Below, one piece after another: positions 14,595-22,333 of a DNA stretch of 64,000 nucleotides. Under the pieces are notes generated by a model. That model saw only the letters and a list, made by a program, of their open reading frames with translations. It had not been told where the DNA came from and ran no database searches. The DNA is from Paenibacillus pasadenensis. GTDB lineage: Bacteria; Bacillota; Bacilli; Paenibacillales; Paenibacillaceae. A program made the position numbers and the translations under genes. Within the stretch, counting starts at the first letter, position 1. Every line of letters starts with the position of its first letter. The DNA lies in the NCBI RefSeq assembly GCF_023715725.1, contig NZ_JAMBOT010000015.1, positions 1-64,000 on the forward strand, given 5' to 3'.

Positions 14595-16420
14595 TGAAAA
14601 TGAGCCGTAAAGGCAAGCTTGGCAAAATGGGCGTCGTCATGCTGGCGATCGGAATGTTTATGGGAGGCGCCGGCGGATTTAATGCGTCCGCTAATGAAAG
14701 CGCTTCAACATCGGCGGAAGTGGATATTCAGGACCTGATCACAGCTGCAATCGCGCAAAATCAAACCCAGCTGACGATTCCGCCAGGTACGTACCGGATC
14801 GGACCAAAGTCAGGACAAAATACTATTTTAAATATTGAAAATGCTAACAATCTAGAAATTATTGCAGACGACGTAACGGTAATCGGAACAACGCTGACGC
14901 GGGCGCTTTCCGTATGGAACAGCACAAATGTTACGATCAGGGGCATGACAATCAACTACGATCCGCTGCCGTTTACGCAGGGCAAGGTGAAGGCGGTGGC
15001 CTCGGATAAATCTTATATTGACATAACGATTAGCGCCGGTTACCCGCATGAGCTGTATACGCGGCTGACAGTATACGATCCGGCGACCGGCTTCCAGAAG
15101 CGGGGCATCAACCATCTGTGGGGCACAACGGCGTCCTGGAACGCGGACAATTCGCTGCGCATTTCCTTGGCGGGCGTCGGCAACAACGTTGCCGTAAACG
15201 ATCCGGTCACGGTTGCGGGCGGACCGGGCGCGGGCGGCATTCCGCATGCGATAGCGGTAGAACGCAGCAGCGGCGTGGAATTCCACGATGTGACGGTGCA
15301 TACCGCTCCGGGGTTTGCCTTTATTGAGGCAAACAGTGACGGAGGGACGGTACTGGACGGCTTCAAGCTTATTCCGGGTCCGGTTCCGCCAGGGGCGACC
15401 GAGACGCCGCTGCTCACCTCCGTTTGGGACGGCATTCAGTTCAAAACGTCCCGTACGGGCCCGATCGTCGAAAATTCGGTCATTAAAAACGCCGGCGACG
15501 ATTCCTTCAGCATTCAATCCGGCGATTACGGCGTTGTGAAGGTGACAGGAGACGAGATTATTATAGCGCTGCGCGACGAATCGCAAATTCCGCGCCCTGG
15601 CGACCGTTTGAAGCGGTTCAACAATTCGCCGGAAGCGGTTGTTGTGTCGCAGGAGAAGGTGCCGAAGGCATCGGCTGGCATTGACCCTGTCATTTTGCAA
15701 AAGATTGATACGGCTGCTCAATATACGCTCTGGCGTTTTGAGGGCGACAACTATTACAAAATCAAGCTGGACCGGACTTCGCCGTTCCAGGCGGAGGACT
15801 TTATTTTCAGCCCGGACCGGATGAGCAACGGCTTCACGTTCCGCAACAACGACGTGTACAGCCCGGGGCGCGGCATGCTGCTCAAGGCTGGCGGCGGTCT
15901 TATTGAAAACAACGTGTTCCGGGGAGGAGACAAGGCGATTGTCGTCTCGCCGGAAGGAGTGAGCGATTCCCATGCCGGCGCGGGCCAGGATCTGACCATT
16001 CGGGGAAACCAATTTATCGGCACCGGATATCATCATTACATGCCTTGGTCCGACCAGGCTGGCGCGGTCAGCTTTGCGAGCGGCAATGTAACAAGCGCAA
16101 AAGCATTTAATACCGTTGTTATCGAGAACAATACATTTGATTCTATCAACGGATTAAACCTGAACCTGACCAACGTAAACAATGCGACAGTGAGCGGGAA
16201 CACGTTCCTGAACCCTCATCAGACGACTCCGAACAATAACGGCGCGGATAAAGGCATTGACGCCACCTCGGTTATCTGGGTGAAAAATGCAACCGGCGTA
16301 ACGTTTACGGGCAATGAAATCAATCAGCTGGGGCCGTTTTCGACGCTTAAGGTTAACGTCCAGCAGCCTTCCAGCGGCATCGTCGGCGCGGATACGGGGG
16401 TAGTCGTTCTGAATCCTTAA
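14594..16420 (+). CDS. Secreted right-handed beta-helix protein (paralogue)
   Basis: 608 residues: signal peptide (KMGVVMLAIGMFMGGAGG, cleavage near NASA) followed almost directly by the same beta-helix as residues 455-1011 of the preceding protein, with most positions identical (IPPGTYRIGPKSG, NYDPLPFTQG, GFQKRGINHLWGTTASWNAD, AGDDSFSIQSGDYGVV, GTGYHHYMPWSDQAGA). It lacks the Ig-like and SLH-like parts, so it is probably released, whereas its sister is wall-bound. Conserved acidic clusters in the helix fit a carbohydrate-active enzyme, but no family can be named with certainty; GH110-like enzymes are one idea. ATG 14594 is preferred over 14582, which lies directly on its ribosome binding site. 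Confidence 0.82.
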   Translation: MKMSRKGKLGKMGVVMLAIGMFMGGAGGFNASANESASTSAEVDIQDLITAAIAQNQTQLTIPPGTYRIGPKSGQNTILNIENANNLEIIADDVTVIGTTLTRALSVWNSTNVTIRGMTINYDPLPFTQGKVKAVASDKSYIDITISAGYPHELYTRLTVYDPATGFQKRGINHLWGTTASWNADNSLRISLAGVGNNVAVNDPVTVAGGPGAGGIPHAIAVERSSGVEFHDVTVHTAPGFAFIEANSDGGTVLDGFKLIPGPVPPGATETPLLTSVWDGIQFKTSRTGPIVENSVIKNAGDDSFSIQSGDYGVVKVTGDEIIIALRDESQIPRPGDRLKRFNNSPEAVVVSQEKVPKASAGIDPVILQKIDTAAQYTLWRFEGDNYYKIKLDRTSPFQAEDFIFSPDRMSNGFTFRNNDVYSPGRGMLLKAGGGLIENNVFRGGDKAIVVSPEGVSDSHAGAGQDLTIRGNQFIGTGYHHYMPWSDQAGAVSFASGNVTSAKAFNTVVIENNTFDSINGLNLNLTNVNNATVSGNTFLNPHQTTPNNNGADKGIDATSVIWVKNATGVTFTGNEINQLGPFSTLKVNVQQPSSGIVGADTGVVVLNP

Positions 16421-16486
16421 CCGCTGCGGAGCTTATCGCTTTGCTTCCAAACGGCTTCCAAATTGCTTCCAAAGACCTGATTAAAG

Positions 16487-16516
16487 GACACCGTCTTAGG
16501 GCGGTGTTCTTTTTTA
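16487..16516 (+). terminator. Rho-independent terminator
   Basis: ACACCGTC and GGCGGTGT pair around TTAG, followed by TCTTTTTT. Confidence 0.75.
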
Positions 16517-16577
16517 TCCCTACAAACGGCATGGTATACTTGGAAAAGAAAAGTTTTCCAAAAAGGAGGCGGCAGGC

Positions 16578-18203
16578 TTGTCTACACCATTTGATTCGCG
16601 CTATTCTCCCTTTTCCTCCTATCGTACACCTGTTTATGCAAGCAACGGCATGGTGGCCACTTCGCAGCCGCTGGCTGCGCAGGCCGGGCTGGACGTGCTG
16701 CGCCGGGGCGGCAACGCAATTGACGCTGCCATTGCGGCAGCGGCCGCGCTAACTGTTGTGGAGCCTTGCTCCAACGGAATTGGCGGCGACGCTTTTGCGC
16801 TCGTATGGACTGCGGGCAGGCTGCATGGCTTGAGCGGCAACGGTCCTGCTCCTGCGGGTATTTCCGCCGATGCGCTGCGAGAGCGGGGGGTTGACAGCAT
16901 GCCCCGGTACGGAGCTATTCCCGTCACGGTGCCGGGAGCTCCAGCCGTATGGGCGGAGCTGAGCTCGCGCTTCGGGCGAATGGAGCTGGAGGATGCGCTT
17001 GAGCCGGCAGCGGTTTACGCGGAGCAGGGATATCCTGTTTCGCCTACGGCGGCAATTCACTGGGAGCGGGCGCTGGACAATTACCGCTCGGCGCTGCCGC
17101 ACGCCGATCTGGAGGAGTGGCTGAACGTATTTGCGCCTGCCGGACGCGCTCCGCGTGCCGGAGAGCTGTGGGCTTCGCCGGATCATGCCCGGACGCTCCG
17201 CTCGATAGGCCGCAGCGGAAGCAAAAGCTTTTATCAGGGAGAGCTGGCGCAGCGAATCGCCGCCTGTATGCGGGAACGGGACGGATATTTGAGTGCGGCG
17301 GATCTGGAAGCGTTCTCGCCGCAGTGGGTGGAGCCGATTCATACGCGTTACCGGGATTACGAGGTATGGGAGATTCCGCCAAGCGGACAAGGGCTGGTTG
17401 CGCTGCAGGCGCTGGCCATTTTGGACGGGCTGCCATTCAAGCCGGAGGACATGCTGAAGCCGGAGACAGCGCATCGGCAGATCGAAGCGACAAAGCTGGC
17501 CTTTGCGGACGGCCTGCGCTATATTACCGATCCTCGGCATATGACGGTAACGCCTGCCGAGCTGCTGTCTGCAGCTTACACGGAGCGGCGCCGCGCGCTG
17601 ATCGGCGCAGAGGCCCGCATGCCCGAGCCCGGACAGCCGGCGGGCGGCGGCACGGTGTACTTGGCGACTGCCGACGGCGAAGGAAACATGGTATCGTTAA
17701 TTCAAAGCAATTATATGGGCTTTGGTTCCGGCATAGTTGTGCCAGGCACCGGCATTGCGCTGCAAAACCGGGGAGCAGACTTCTCCCTTGACCCGCAGCG
17801 CGCCAACTTCCTGGAGCCGGGCAAAAAAACGTATCATACCATCATTCCGGGATTTCTCACGCGGGGCGGCGGGCAGCCGGTCGGGCCTTTTGGCGTAATG
17901 GGCGGATACATGCAGCCTCAGGGCCATGTTCAGGCCATTATGAACATGGTCGACTTTGGCCTTCATCCCCAAGCGGCGCTTGATGCGCCGCGCTGGTTAT
18001 GGCATCGCGATCTGGAGGTGTCGGTGGAGCCGGGTTTCCCGGCTGAGACCGCGCAGGCGCTTGAGCGGATGGGGCACCGGATTACCCGCCAAAGCAGCTC
18101 CCATTCGTTCGGGCGGGGGCAGATCATTTGGCGTAATCCCGCTACCGGCGTGCTTTGCGGCGGGACCGACAGCCGCACCGACGGGATCGTCGCAGGCTGG
18201 TAA
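16578..18203 (+). CDS. Gamma-glutamyltransferase-family protein (YwrD-like)
   Basis: 541 residues, an Ntn-hydrolase precursor of the gamma-glutamyltransferase superfamily. These enzymes cut themselves before a Thr that becomes the nucleophile; here Thr359 in AGGGTVYLATADGEGNMVS is in the right place, and the family motifs RGGNAIDAAIAAAAALTVVEP and GGDAFALVW are near the N-terminus. No signal peptide is seen, so it resembles YwrD-type cytosolic members rather than secreted Ggt. It may hydrolyse glutathione-like or cephalosporin-like gamma-glutamyl/acyl amides. TTG 16578 follows AAGGAGG by 8 bases. The 52-bp repeat array starts right after its stop. Confidence 0.88.
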   Translation: MSTPFDSRYSPFSSYRTPVYASNGMVATSQPLAAQAGLDVLRRGGNAIDAAIAAAAALTVVEPCSNGIGGDAFALVWTAGRLHGLSGNGPAPAGISADALRERGVDSMPRYGAIPVTVPGAPAVWAELSSRFGRMELEDALEPAAVYAEQGYPVSPTAAIHWERALDNYRSALPHADLEEWLNVFAPAGRAPRAGELWASPDHARTLRSIGRSGSKSFYQGELAQRIAACMRERDGYLSAADLEAFSPQWVEPIHTRYRDYEVWEIPPSGQGLVALQALAILDGLPFKPEDMLKPETAHRQIEATKLAFADGLRYITDPRHMTVTPAELLSAAYTERRRALIGAEARMPEPGQPAGGGTVYLATADGEGNMVSLIQSNYMGFGSGIVVPGTGIALQNRGADFSLDPQRANFLEPGKKTYHTIIPGFLTRGGGQPVGPFGVMGGYMQPQGHVQAIMNMVDFGLHPQAALDAPRWLWHRDLEVSVEPGFPAETAQALERMGHRITRQSSSHSFGRGQIIWRNPATGVLCGGTDSRTDGIVAGW

Positions 18204-18431
18204 GCGCGGGAACGCCGCAGGTAAGGTCGTGAAACGACCTTACGGAGCGTGAACCCGCGCGAAACGCTGCTGGTAAGGTCGTGAAACGACCTTACGGAGC
18301 GTGAACCCGCGCGAAACGCCGCTGGTAAGGTCGCGAAACGCCCTTACGGAGCGTGAACCCGCGCGAACAGCCGCTGATAAGGGCGTCAAACGCCCTTAAG
18401 GAGCAGGAAATCGCGCGAACGGTTCGCGCTA
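18200..18431. repeat. Tandem array of the 52-bp palindromic repeat (array 2)
   Basis: Units starting CGACCTTACGG or CGCCCTTACGG begin at 18235, 18287, 18339 and 18391, giving an exact 52-bp period; a partial unit lies before the first. The stem core AAGGTCGT/ACGACCTT or AAGGGCGT/ACGCCCTT is as in array 1, but the middle of the unit differs (GTGAACCCGCGCGAAACG in place of GGGAAAAGCGGGAAAGAGG). The array begins directly after the gamma-glutamyltransferase stop codon and contains no genes. Confidence 0.9.
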
Positions 18432-18477
18432 TAATCCACAGCCGAAGCGGATGCCGCGCTTTCCCATGAGAACATCA

Positions 18478-18519
18478 CAAAAAAGCAGCTCACAACGCTG
18501 TTAGAGCGCTGGGCTGCTG
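18478..18519 (-). terminator. Terminator-like hairpin for the leftward small gene
   Basis: On the complementary strand, CAGCAGCCCAGCGCT pairs with AGCGTTGTGAGCTGC with small bulges, followed by six Ts. It lies 160 bases beyond the stop of the small gene at 18683. Confidence 0.55.
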
Positions 18520-18623
18520 ACTGAGTTAAGATCCTATTAAATTCAAGTCACGCCGCCAATTGGATGCTGCCGGATTGCGGCCGCTTCCTGTCCTTCCATG
18601 GACAGCATACAGCAGCATTTTCC

Positions 18624-18649
18624 CGCCGCCCTGCTTAAGCAGGGCGGCG
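18624..18649. terminator. Perfect 26-bp palindrome, possible bidirectional hairpin
   Basis: CGCCGCCCTGCTT and AAGCAGGGCGGCG are perfectly complementary. On the + strand five Ts follow three bases later; on the other strand no T run is present. It sits between the convergent ggt-like gene and the small leftward gene. Confidence 0.55.
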
Positions 18650-18682
18650 ACCTTTTTCGTTATCATAGAGGCCGAAAACGGC

Positions 18683-18916
18683 CTAGGCATATCCCAGCTG
18701 TTGAACGGGTTCCTCCGCCACGGGCGGATTCCATGCTCCCTCAAGCGTGCGTGTTGTCACCAGACGCAGCACAAAATGCCCCAATTCTTCAAAGCTCAAT
18801 TGTTTTAAGCTCTCGATGAACTCATCGGTTAGCACGCTGTCGCCAAGAACTTCCTTGACCACTTCAATCACGGTGTGCAGCCGCGCCGTGTGCTCAAGCT
18901 CATTAATGCTTCTCAT
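18683..18916 (-). CDS. Small conserved-looking protein of unknown function
   Basis: 77 residues, rich in Leu, Glu and Val, mostly helical by composition, with no signal peptide or membrane helix. It starts at ATG 18916 behind GGGAGGTC (about 11 bases away) and ends at a TAG at 18683. Codon use resembles that of its neighbours, which supports a real gene. It is flanked by hairpins downstream and by a promoter region shared with the divergent ArsR gene. I do not recognise the family. The C-terminal part, with GAWNPPVAEEPVQQLGYA, looks disordered. Confidence 0.55.
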   Translation of the reverse strand: MRSINELEHTARLHTVIEVVKEVLGDSVLTDEFIESLKQLSFEELGHFVLRLVTTRTLEGAWNPPVAEEPVQQLGYA

Positions 18917-19052
18917 CTAAAGTTTGACCTCCCGGAATGATGCCTACCACCGATTCGGTGCGGCCGAAATGCGGCTCTGGTCGAATATGTCAAAAATCCG
19001 TCTGTAAGATAGTAGCACGCGAGCCTGCCCGACTGGTCAATCCTTAAGGAAT

Positions 19053-19107
19053 TATAATGTTGTTATCATTTTTCTCATGGATAGTGCTTTGGTATAATAA
19101 CATTATC
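19053..19107. promoter_or_regulatory. Promoter of the ArsR gene flanked by two AT-rich palindromic operators
   Basis: TATAATGTTGTTATCA (19053-19068) and TATAATAACATTATC (19093-19107) are both near-palindromes and are inverted copies of each other, 40 bases apart. The second contains a TGGTATAAT extended -10 element (19090-19098). ArsR-family repressors typically bind such AT-rich palindromes over the -10 region, so autoregulation is likely. Confidence 0.55.
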
Positions 19108-19132
19108 CGTACTGAAGAACGAGGTGAAGGCC

Positions 19133-19489
19133 ATGAGTACTAATCAGCTGTCGAACGATGAGGTTATGGCAATACTAAAAACTCTCTCTAACGAGACGAG
19201 GCTCAACATATTGAACTGGCTGAACAATCCGGAGGAATGCTTCGGTAAAATGCCGGACCAAGTTCGCGCAGACTTCCCATATGGCGTATGCGTGGGCCAA
19301 ATTAAGGACAAATCGGGCCTGACCCAGTCCGTTATCTCTTCTTACCTGGCCTCCATGCAAAAAGCGGGTTTGCTGGAATCGCGGCGGTTTGGCCAATGGA
19401 CCTATTATCGGCGTAATGAACCGGTCATTGCGGCGTTTATCGTGGCTATGGCAGCTGAGCTTAAACCAGTTGAGTCTGCAAATCCCTGA
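19133..19489 (+). CDS. ArsR-family (winged helix) transcriptional regulator
   Basis: 118 residues with an ArsR/SmtB-type winged helix: ILKTLSNETRLNILNWL at the start, a recognition region KSGLTQSVISSYLASMQKAGLLESRR and the wing GQWTYYRRNE. The usual metal-binding ELCVCDL box is replaced by YGVCVGQIKDKSGL with a single Cys, plus a Cys at about residue 35 (EECFG), so it may sense thiol-reactive compounds rather than metals. ATG 19133 lies behind GAGGTGAAGG. It lies 117 bases before an Old Yellow Enzyme gene and probably controls it. Confidence 0.88.
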   Translation: MSTNQLSNDEVMAILKTLSNETRLNILNWLNNPEECFGKMPDQVRADFPYGVCVGQIKDKSGLTQSVISSYLASMQKAGLLESRRFGQWTYYRRNEPVIAAFIVAMAAELKPVESANP

Positions 19490-19558
19490 GTTTGTACGCC
19501 GGATTTGTCGGTGGACAGCAAATTAGGATGAAAGTTGTGCTTGCTTTTACATTCATTA

Positions 19559-19593
19559 ATCTATATATTCATAAAAGTAGATATTATATAGAT
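19559..19593. promoter_or_regulatory. Inverted repeat before the ene-reductase gene
   Basis: ATCTATATA and TATATAGAT form perfect 9-base arms with a 17-base gap, ending just before the GGAGGG ribosome binding site of the next gene. It is a candidate operator for the adjacent ArsR protein. Confidence 0.45.
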
Positions 19594-19606
19594 GGAGGGA
19601 TTTATA

Positions 19607-20719
19607 ATGCCAACTGTCAATCATGCCAAACCGCTGTTCCGCCCGTTCGAGGGCGGCAAGCTTAGGCTGGATAATCGCGTCGTGATGGCTCCGATGACAA
19701 GGAGCTTCTCTCCCGGCGGTGTGCCAGGAGAAAATGTAGCTGCTTATTACCGCCGCCGTGCCGAGCATGGAGTCGGTCTTATTATTACGGAAGGAACGGT
19801 CATCAACCATCCTGCTGCGGCTGCGGACCGGGACGTGCCGCATTTTTACGGCGAAGAAGCGCTGGAAGGCTGGGCGCGGGTCGTGCGCGAGGTGCATGAG
19901 GCGGGGGGCAAAATCATTCCGCAGATTTGGCATGTCGGCATGGCTCGTTCGCCGCAAACGTTCCCGGAATCGGATGCCGTTCCCGTCGGCCCGTCCGGGC
20001 TGTCCCTGACAGGCGAGAAGGTGTCGGAGCCGTTAACAGCGGAGGAAATTCGCGGCCTCATCGGCGGTTATGCTCAAGCGGCGGCGGATGCCAAACGCCT
20101 CGGCTTCGACGGAGTGGAAATTCACGGTGCGCACGGGTACTTGATCGACCAGTTTTTCTGGGAGCGTACGAATAAGCGCGAGGACGAATACGGCGGCGAC
20201 CTGGTCGGCCGCACACGTTTTGCGGTAGAGGTAATCAAGGCGGTACGGGAAGCGGTAGGCCTGGATTTTCCGATCGTGTTTCGTTTCTCGCAATGGAAGC
20301 CGGTTGACTATGCCGCTAAGCTGGCTCAAACGCCGGAGGAGCTGGAGCAGTTTCTTGCGCCGCTCAGCGCTGCGGGCGTAGATATTTTCCACGCCTCCAC
20401 ACGCCGGTTCTGGGAGCCGGAATTTGCAGGCTCGGAGCTCAACCTGGCTGGATGGACGCGCAAAATTACGGGCAAGCCGGTCATTACGGTCGGCTCTGTC
20501 GGCCTGGATTCCGAGTTCACAAGCTTGTTTGAGGAAGGCAGAGGCGGCGAAATTACAGGAATCGAGAGTCTTTCCGAGCGCTTGGAGCGCGAGGAGTTCG
20601 ACCTCGTGGCTGTTGGACGCGCGCTGCTTGTTGATCCCGCATGGGCAGAGAAAATTCGAGATGAGCGCACCGAAGAGCTGAAGCCGTTCGGCAGAGAGTC
20701 GCTTGGCAGCTTGAGCTGA
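19607..20719 (+). CDS. NADH:flavin oxidoreductase, Old Yellow Enzyme family
   Basis: 370 residues, a full-length FMN-binding TIM barrel. Family landmarks are VVMAPMTRSFS near the N-terminus, AEHGVGLIITEGT, the active-site strand FDGVEIHGAHGYLIDQF with its conserved His pair position, RTNKREDEYGG, and the phosphate-binding end FDLVAVGRALLVDPAWAEKI. These enzymes reduce activated C=C bonds of enones, nitroalkenes or quinones with NAD(P)H. ATG 19607 is chosen because GGAGGG lies 7 bases upstream; an in-frame start at 19592 precedes that site. With the ArsR regulator upstream it probably forms an electrophile-response pair. A strong terminator follows. Confidence 0.93.
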   Translation: MPTVNHAKPLFRPFEGGKLRLDNRVVMAPMTRSFSPGGVPGENVAAYYRRRAEHGVGLIITEGTVINHPAAAADRDVPHFYGEEALEGWARVVREVHEAGGKIIPQIWHVGMARSPQTFPESDAVPVGPSGLSLTGEKVSEPLTAEEIRGLIGGYAQAAADAKRLGFDGVEIHGAHGYLIDQFFWERTNKREDEYGGDLVGRTRFAVEVIKAVREAVGLDFPIVFRFSQWKPVDYAAKLAQTPEELEQFLAPLSAAGVDIFHASTRRFWEPEFAGSELNLAGWTRKITGKPVITVGSVGLDSEFTSLFEEGRGGEITGIESLSERLEREEFDLVAVGRALLVDPAWAEKIRDERTEELKPFGRESLGSLS

Positions 20720-20751
20720 GGATCACCAATTCTATATCGATTGAATAACGC

Positions 20752-20784
20752 CAAAAAGGACGGTCCGACGGATCGTCCTTTTTG
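20752..20784. terminator. Rho-independent terminator
   Basis: AAAAAGGACG and CGTCCTTTTT pair around a small inner stem (GTCCGACGGAT). Confidence 0.9.
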
Positions 20785-21034
20785 CATTTCTGCATGTAAA
20801 TTATCCCAAATAGAGTTATGGGTATATAGAACCATGTCTAAAGTTCTGTTTTTAACGAGGAGTTTCCGGTTATATACAGGGAAAAGGAAAATGTGTGCAA
20901 AAACAATCGGAATTTCCTTTGTAGTTACAAAAAGATAGTTAATAGGAATAACGACTGTTCCAAAAGTCTTATTTACGGGAGGAAAGGATTTTGCCACAAT
21001 GAGTGGCGTCATAAAGATGCTTTAAAGGAAGTGA
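20785..21034. other. Intergenic region upstream of the Tad pilus locus
   Basis: About 250 AT-rich bases without a credible gene. It should hold the promoter of the pilus operon. A GGGAGGAAAGG ribosome-binding-like site at about 20979-20989 precedes only tiny frames (for example MSGVIKML, 20999-21025). No clear sigma-A pair or named riboswitch could be picked out by eye. Confidence 0.4.
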
Positions 21035-21490
21035 TTGCTGCTGACGGTTTGGCTGCTTATTCCGTTGGGACTTTTGCTCGTATACAGCGTTGTGACGGAC
21101 CTGTCCAAAAGGCTGATTTATGATCATGCGACCGTCCCGGCTATCGTTTATTTCATGCTCATACATACGATTCATCCGCAAGGAAAAGGGGTTCTTTACA
21201 CGTTGGCTGGAGCGGGAGCGCTGCTTGCCGCAGGGCTGTTGATGGCCTGGGTATCCCGCGGAGCGTTTGGCGGCGGAGACATCAAGCTGCTGGCGGCTGC
21301 GGGTGCGGCGCTTGGAGCGTTGAACGGTATTGTACTGATTGCCGCCGCCTTTTTCGCCGCCGGCATCGCCGCTTGGCCGCTGTTGCTGTTGCGCTGGCTT
21401 GCGCCAAAGCGTTTTGGCGGCATAAAGGAGCTGCCGATGGCTCCGTTTATCGCGGTTGGCGCGGCGGCAGCGCTTCTCATCGGTTTTTAA
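21035..21490 (+). CDS. Prepilin peptidase, CpaA/TadV-like (A24 family)
   Basis: 151 residues, mostly membrane helices. The two aspartates of A24 prepilin peptidases are visible: one in VVTDLSKRLIYD (about residues 20-31) and the second in FGGGDIKLLAAAGAALG (about 78-94). It lacks the N-methylation domain, as usual in Tad systems, and would cut the leader from the Flp and TadE/TadG-like prepilins at the membrane. The start is uncertain: TTG 21035 has AAAGGAAG only 3-4 bases upstream. It heads a run of pilus genes in the same direction, which supports the call. Confidence 0.85.
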   Translation: MLLTVWLLIPLGLLLVYSVVTDLSKRLIYDHATVPAIVYFMLIHTIHPQGKGVLYTLAGAGALLAAGLLMAWVSRGAFGGGDIKLLAAAGAALGALNGIVLIAAAFFAAGIAAWPLLLLRWLAPKRFGGIKELPMAPFIAVGAAAALLIGF

Positions 21491-21529
21491 TGTTCGTCAT
21501 TCATATTTATTCAAGAGGTGTCCTAAACG

Positions 21530-22330
21530 ATGTTTGAGTCCAAGCGACGCGCACTGCTGCTGCTCATTTTTTCTCTCGCCTTCGGGGCTGTGGCAGTCAT
21601 TTTATTTTCCGGTTACATGCAGGAAACGAAGGACAGCTTGGGCGAGCTTGTCACGGTGCAGGTGGCTGGAAGCGATATTCCGGCCGGAAGAGTCATCGAG
21701 GAGGATCTGCTGGAGGAGCAGGAAATTCCGCGTAAGTATATGCTCGACAGCCTGATCGAATCCCCTTCCGATCTGATTGGTAAAGTATCCATGGTGCCGA
21801 TTGTTAAAGGAGCGGTCATCACCCAGGCCATGCTGCGCGACAATAGTCTTGTATCAGGCGGGTTCCGGCAGGTGCTGCTGCGCGCTCCGCTCGCGGTGTT
21901 CGATGACCAGATTGATGCGTACGACCAGGTTGATGTAATGATCTCCTACGAGCAAGCCGAAACGGCGGGCTCCGGGGGAGCCGACCGCCGCACGACGCAG
22001 GTGCTGTTGAAAAACGTTACGGTCAGCAGCGTGCATAAAACGGGCGATGAGGTGACGGCGATCGGCATTATGGTAAAGCTGACGGATGCCAAAAGCGTGA
22101 TTTGGGCGCTGAACTACGGCAAGGAGGTGCGTCTGCTGAAAACAGGCAACGCCAAAGCGTCAGAGGAAACAGGCGCGGCAACCGGACCGAAGCAGTCGCC
22201 AAGCCCTTCACCGAAGCCAACACCTCCTGCCGCTTCCAACAAGGAGACCGTCAAGCCAGGCGCTTCGACGAAACCCGGCGCATCAACCAAACCGGGAGCA
22301 ACGACTTCCCCGGCCAAGGGAGGCCAGTAA
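21530..22330 (+). CDS. cpaB: Flp pilus assembly protein CpaB/RcpC (SAF domain)
   Basis: 266 residues. A single N-terminal membrane helix (LLLLIFSLAFGAVAVILFSGY) is followed by a SAF domain (residues about 45-105: VQVAGSDIPAGRVIEEDLLEEQEIP) and the RcpC-like domain with ILLRAPL-type strand VLLRAPLAVFDDQIDAYDQVDVMI. The tail is a Pro/Ser/Lys/Thr-rich stretch with GASTKP repeats, likely disordered and outside the membrane, perhaps reaching into the wall. CpaB supports pilus assembly or periplasmic transit in Tad systems. ATG 21530 lies about 10 bases after AGAGGTG. The next gene starts 4 bases after its stop. Confidence 0.88.
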   Translation: MFESKRRALLLLIFSLAFGAVAVILFSGYMQETKDSLGELVTVQVAGSDIPAGRVIEEDLLEEQEIPRKYMLDSLIESPSDLIGKVSMVPIVKGAVITQAMLRDNSLVSGGFRQVLLRAPLAVFDDQIDAYDQVDVMISYEQAETAGSGGADRRTTQVLLKNVTVSSVHKTGDEVTAIGIMVKLTDAKSVIWALNYGKEVRLLKTGNAKASEETGAATGPKQSPSPSPKPTPPAASNKETVKPGASTKPGASTKPGATTSPAKGGQ

Positions 22331-22333
22331 CCG

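Noticed and set aside
14852..16036. Antisense frame of 394 codons in the second beta-helix gene
   Set aside because: It mirrors the antisense frame of the paralogue, as expected from shared sequence, and has no support of its own.
16441..16752. Open frame of 103 codons before the gamma-glutamyltransferase gene
   Set aside because: It spans a terminator and overlaps the real gene in another frame; no ribosome binding site or motif.
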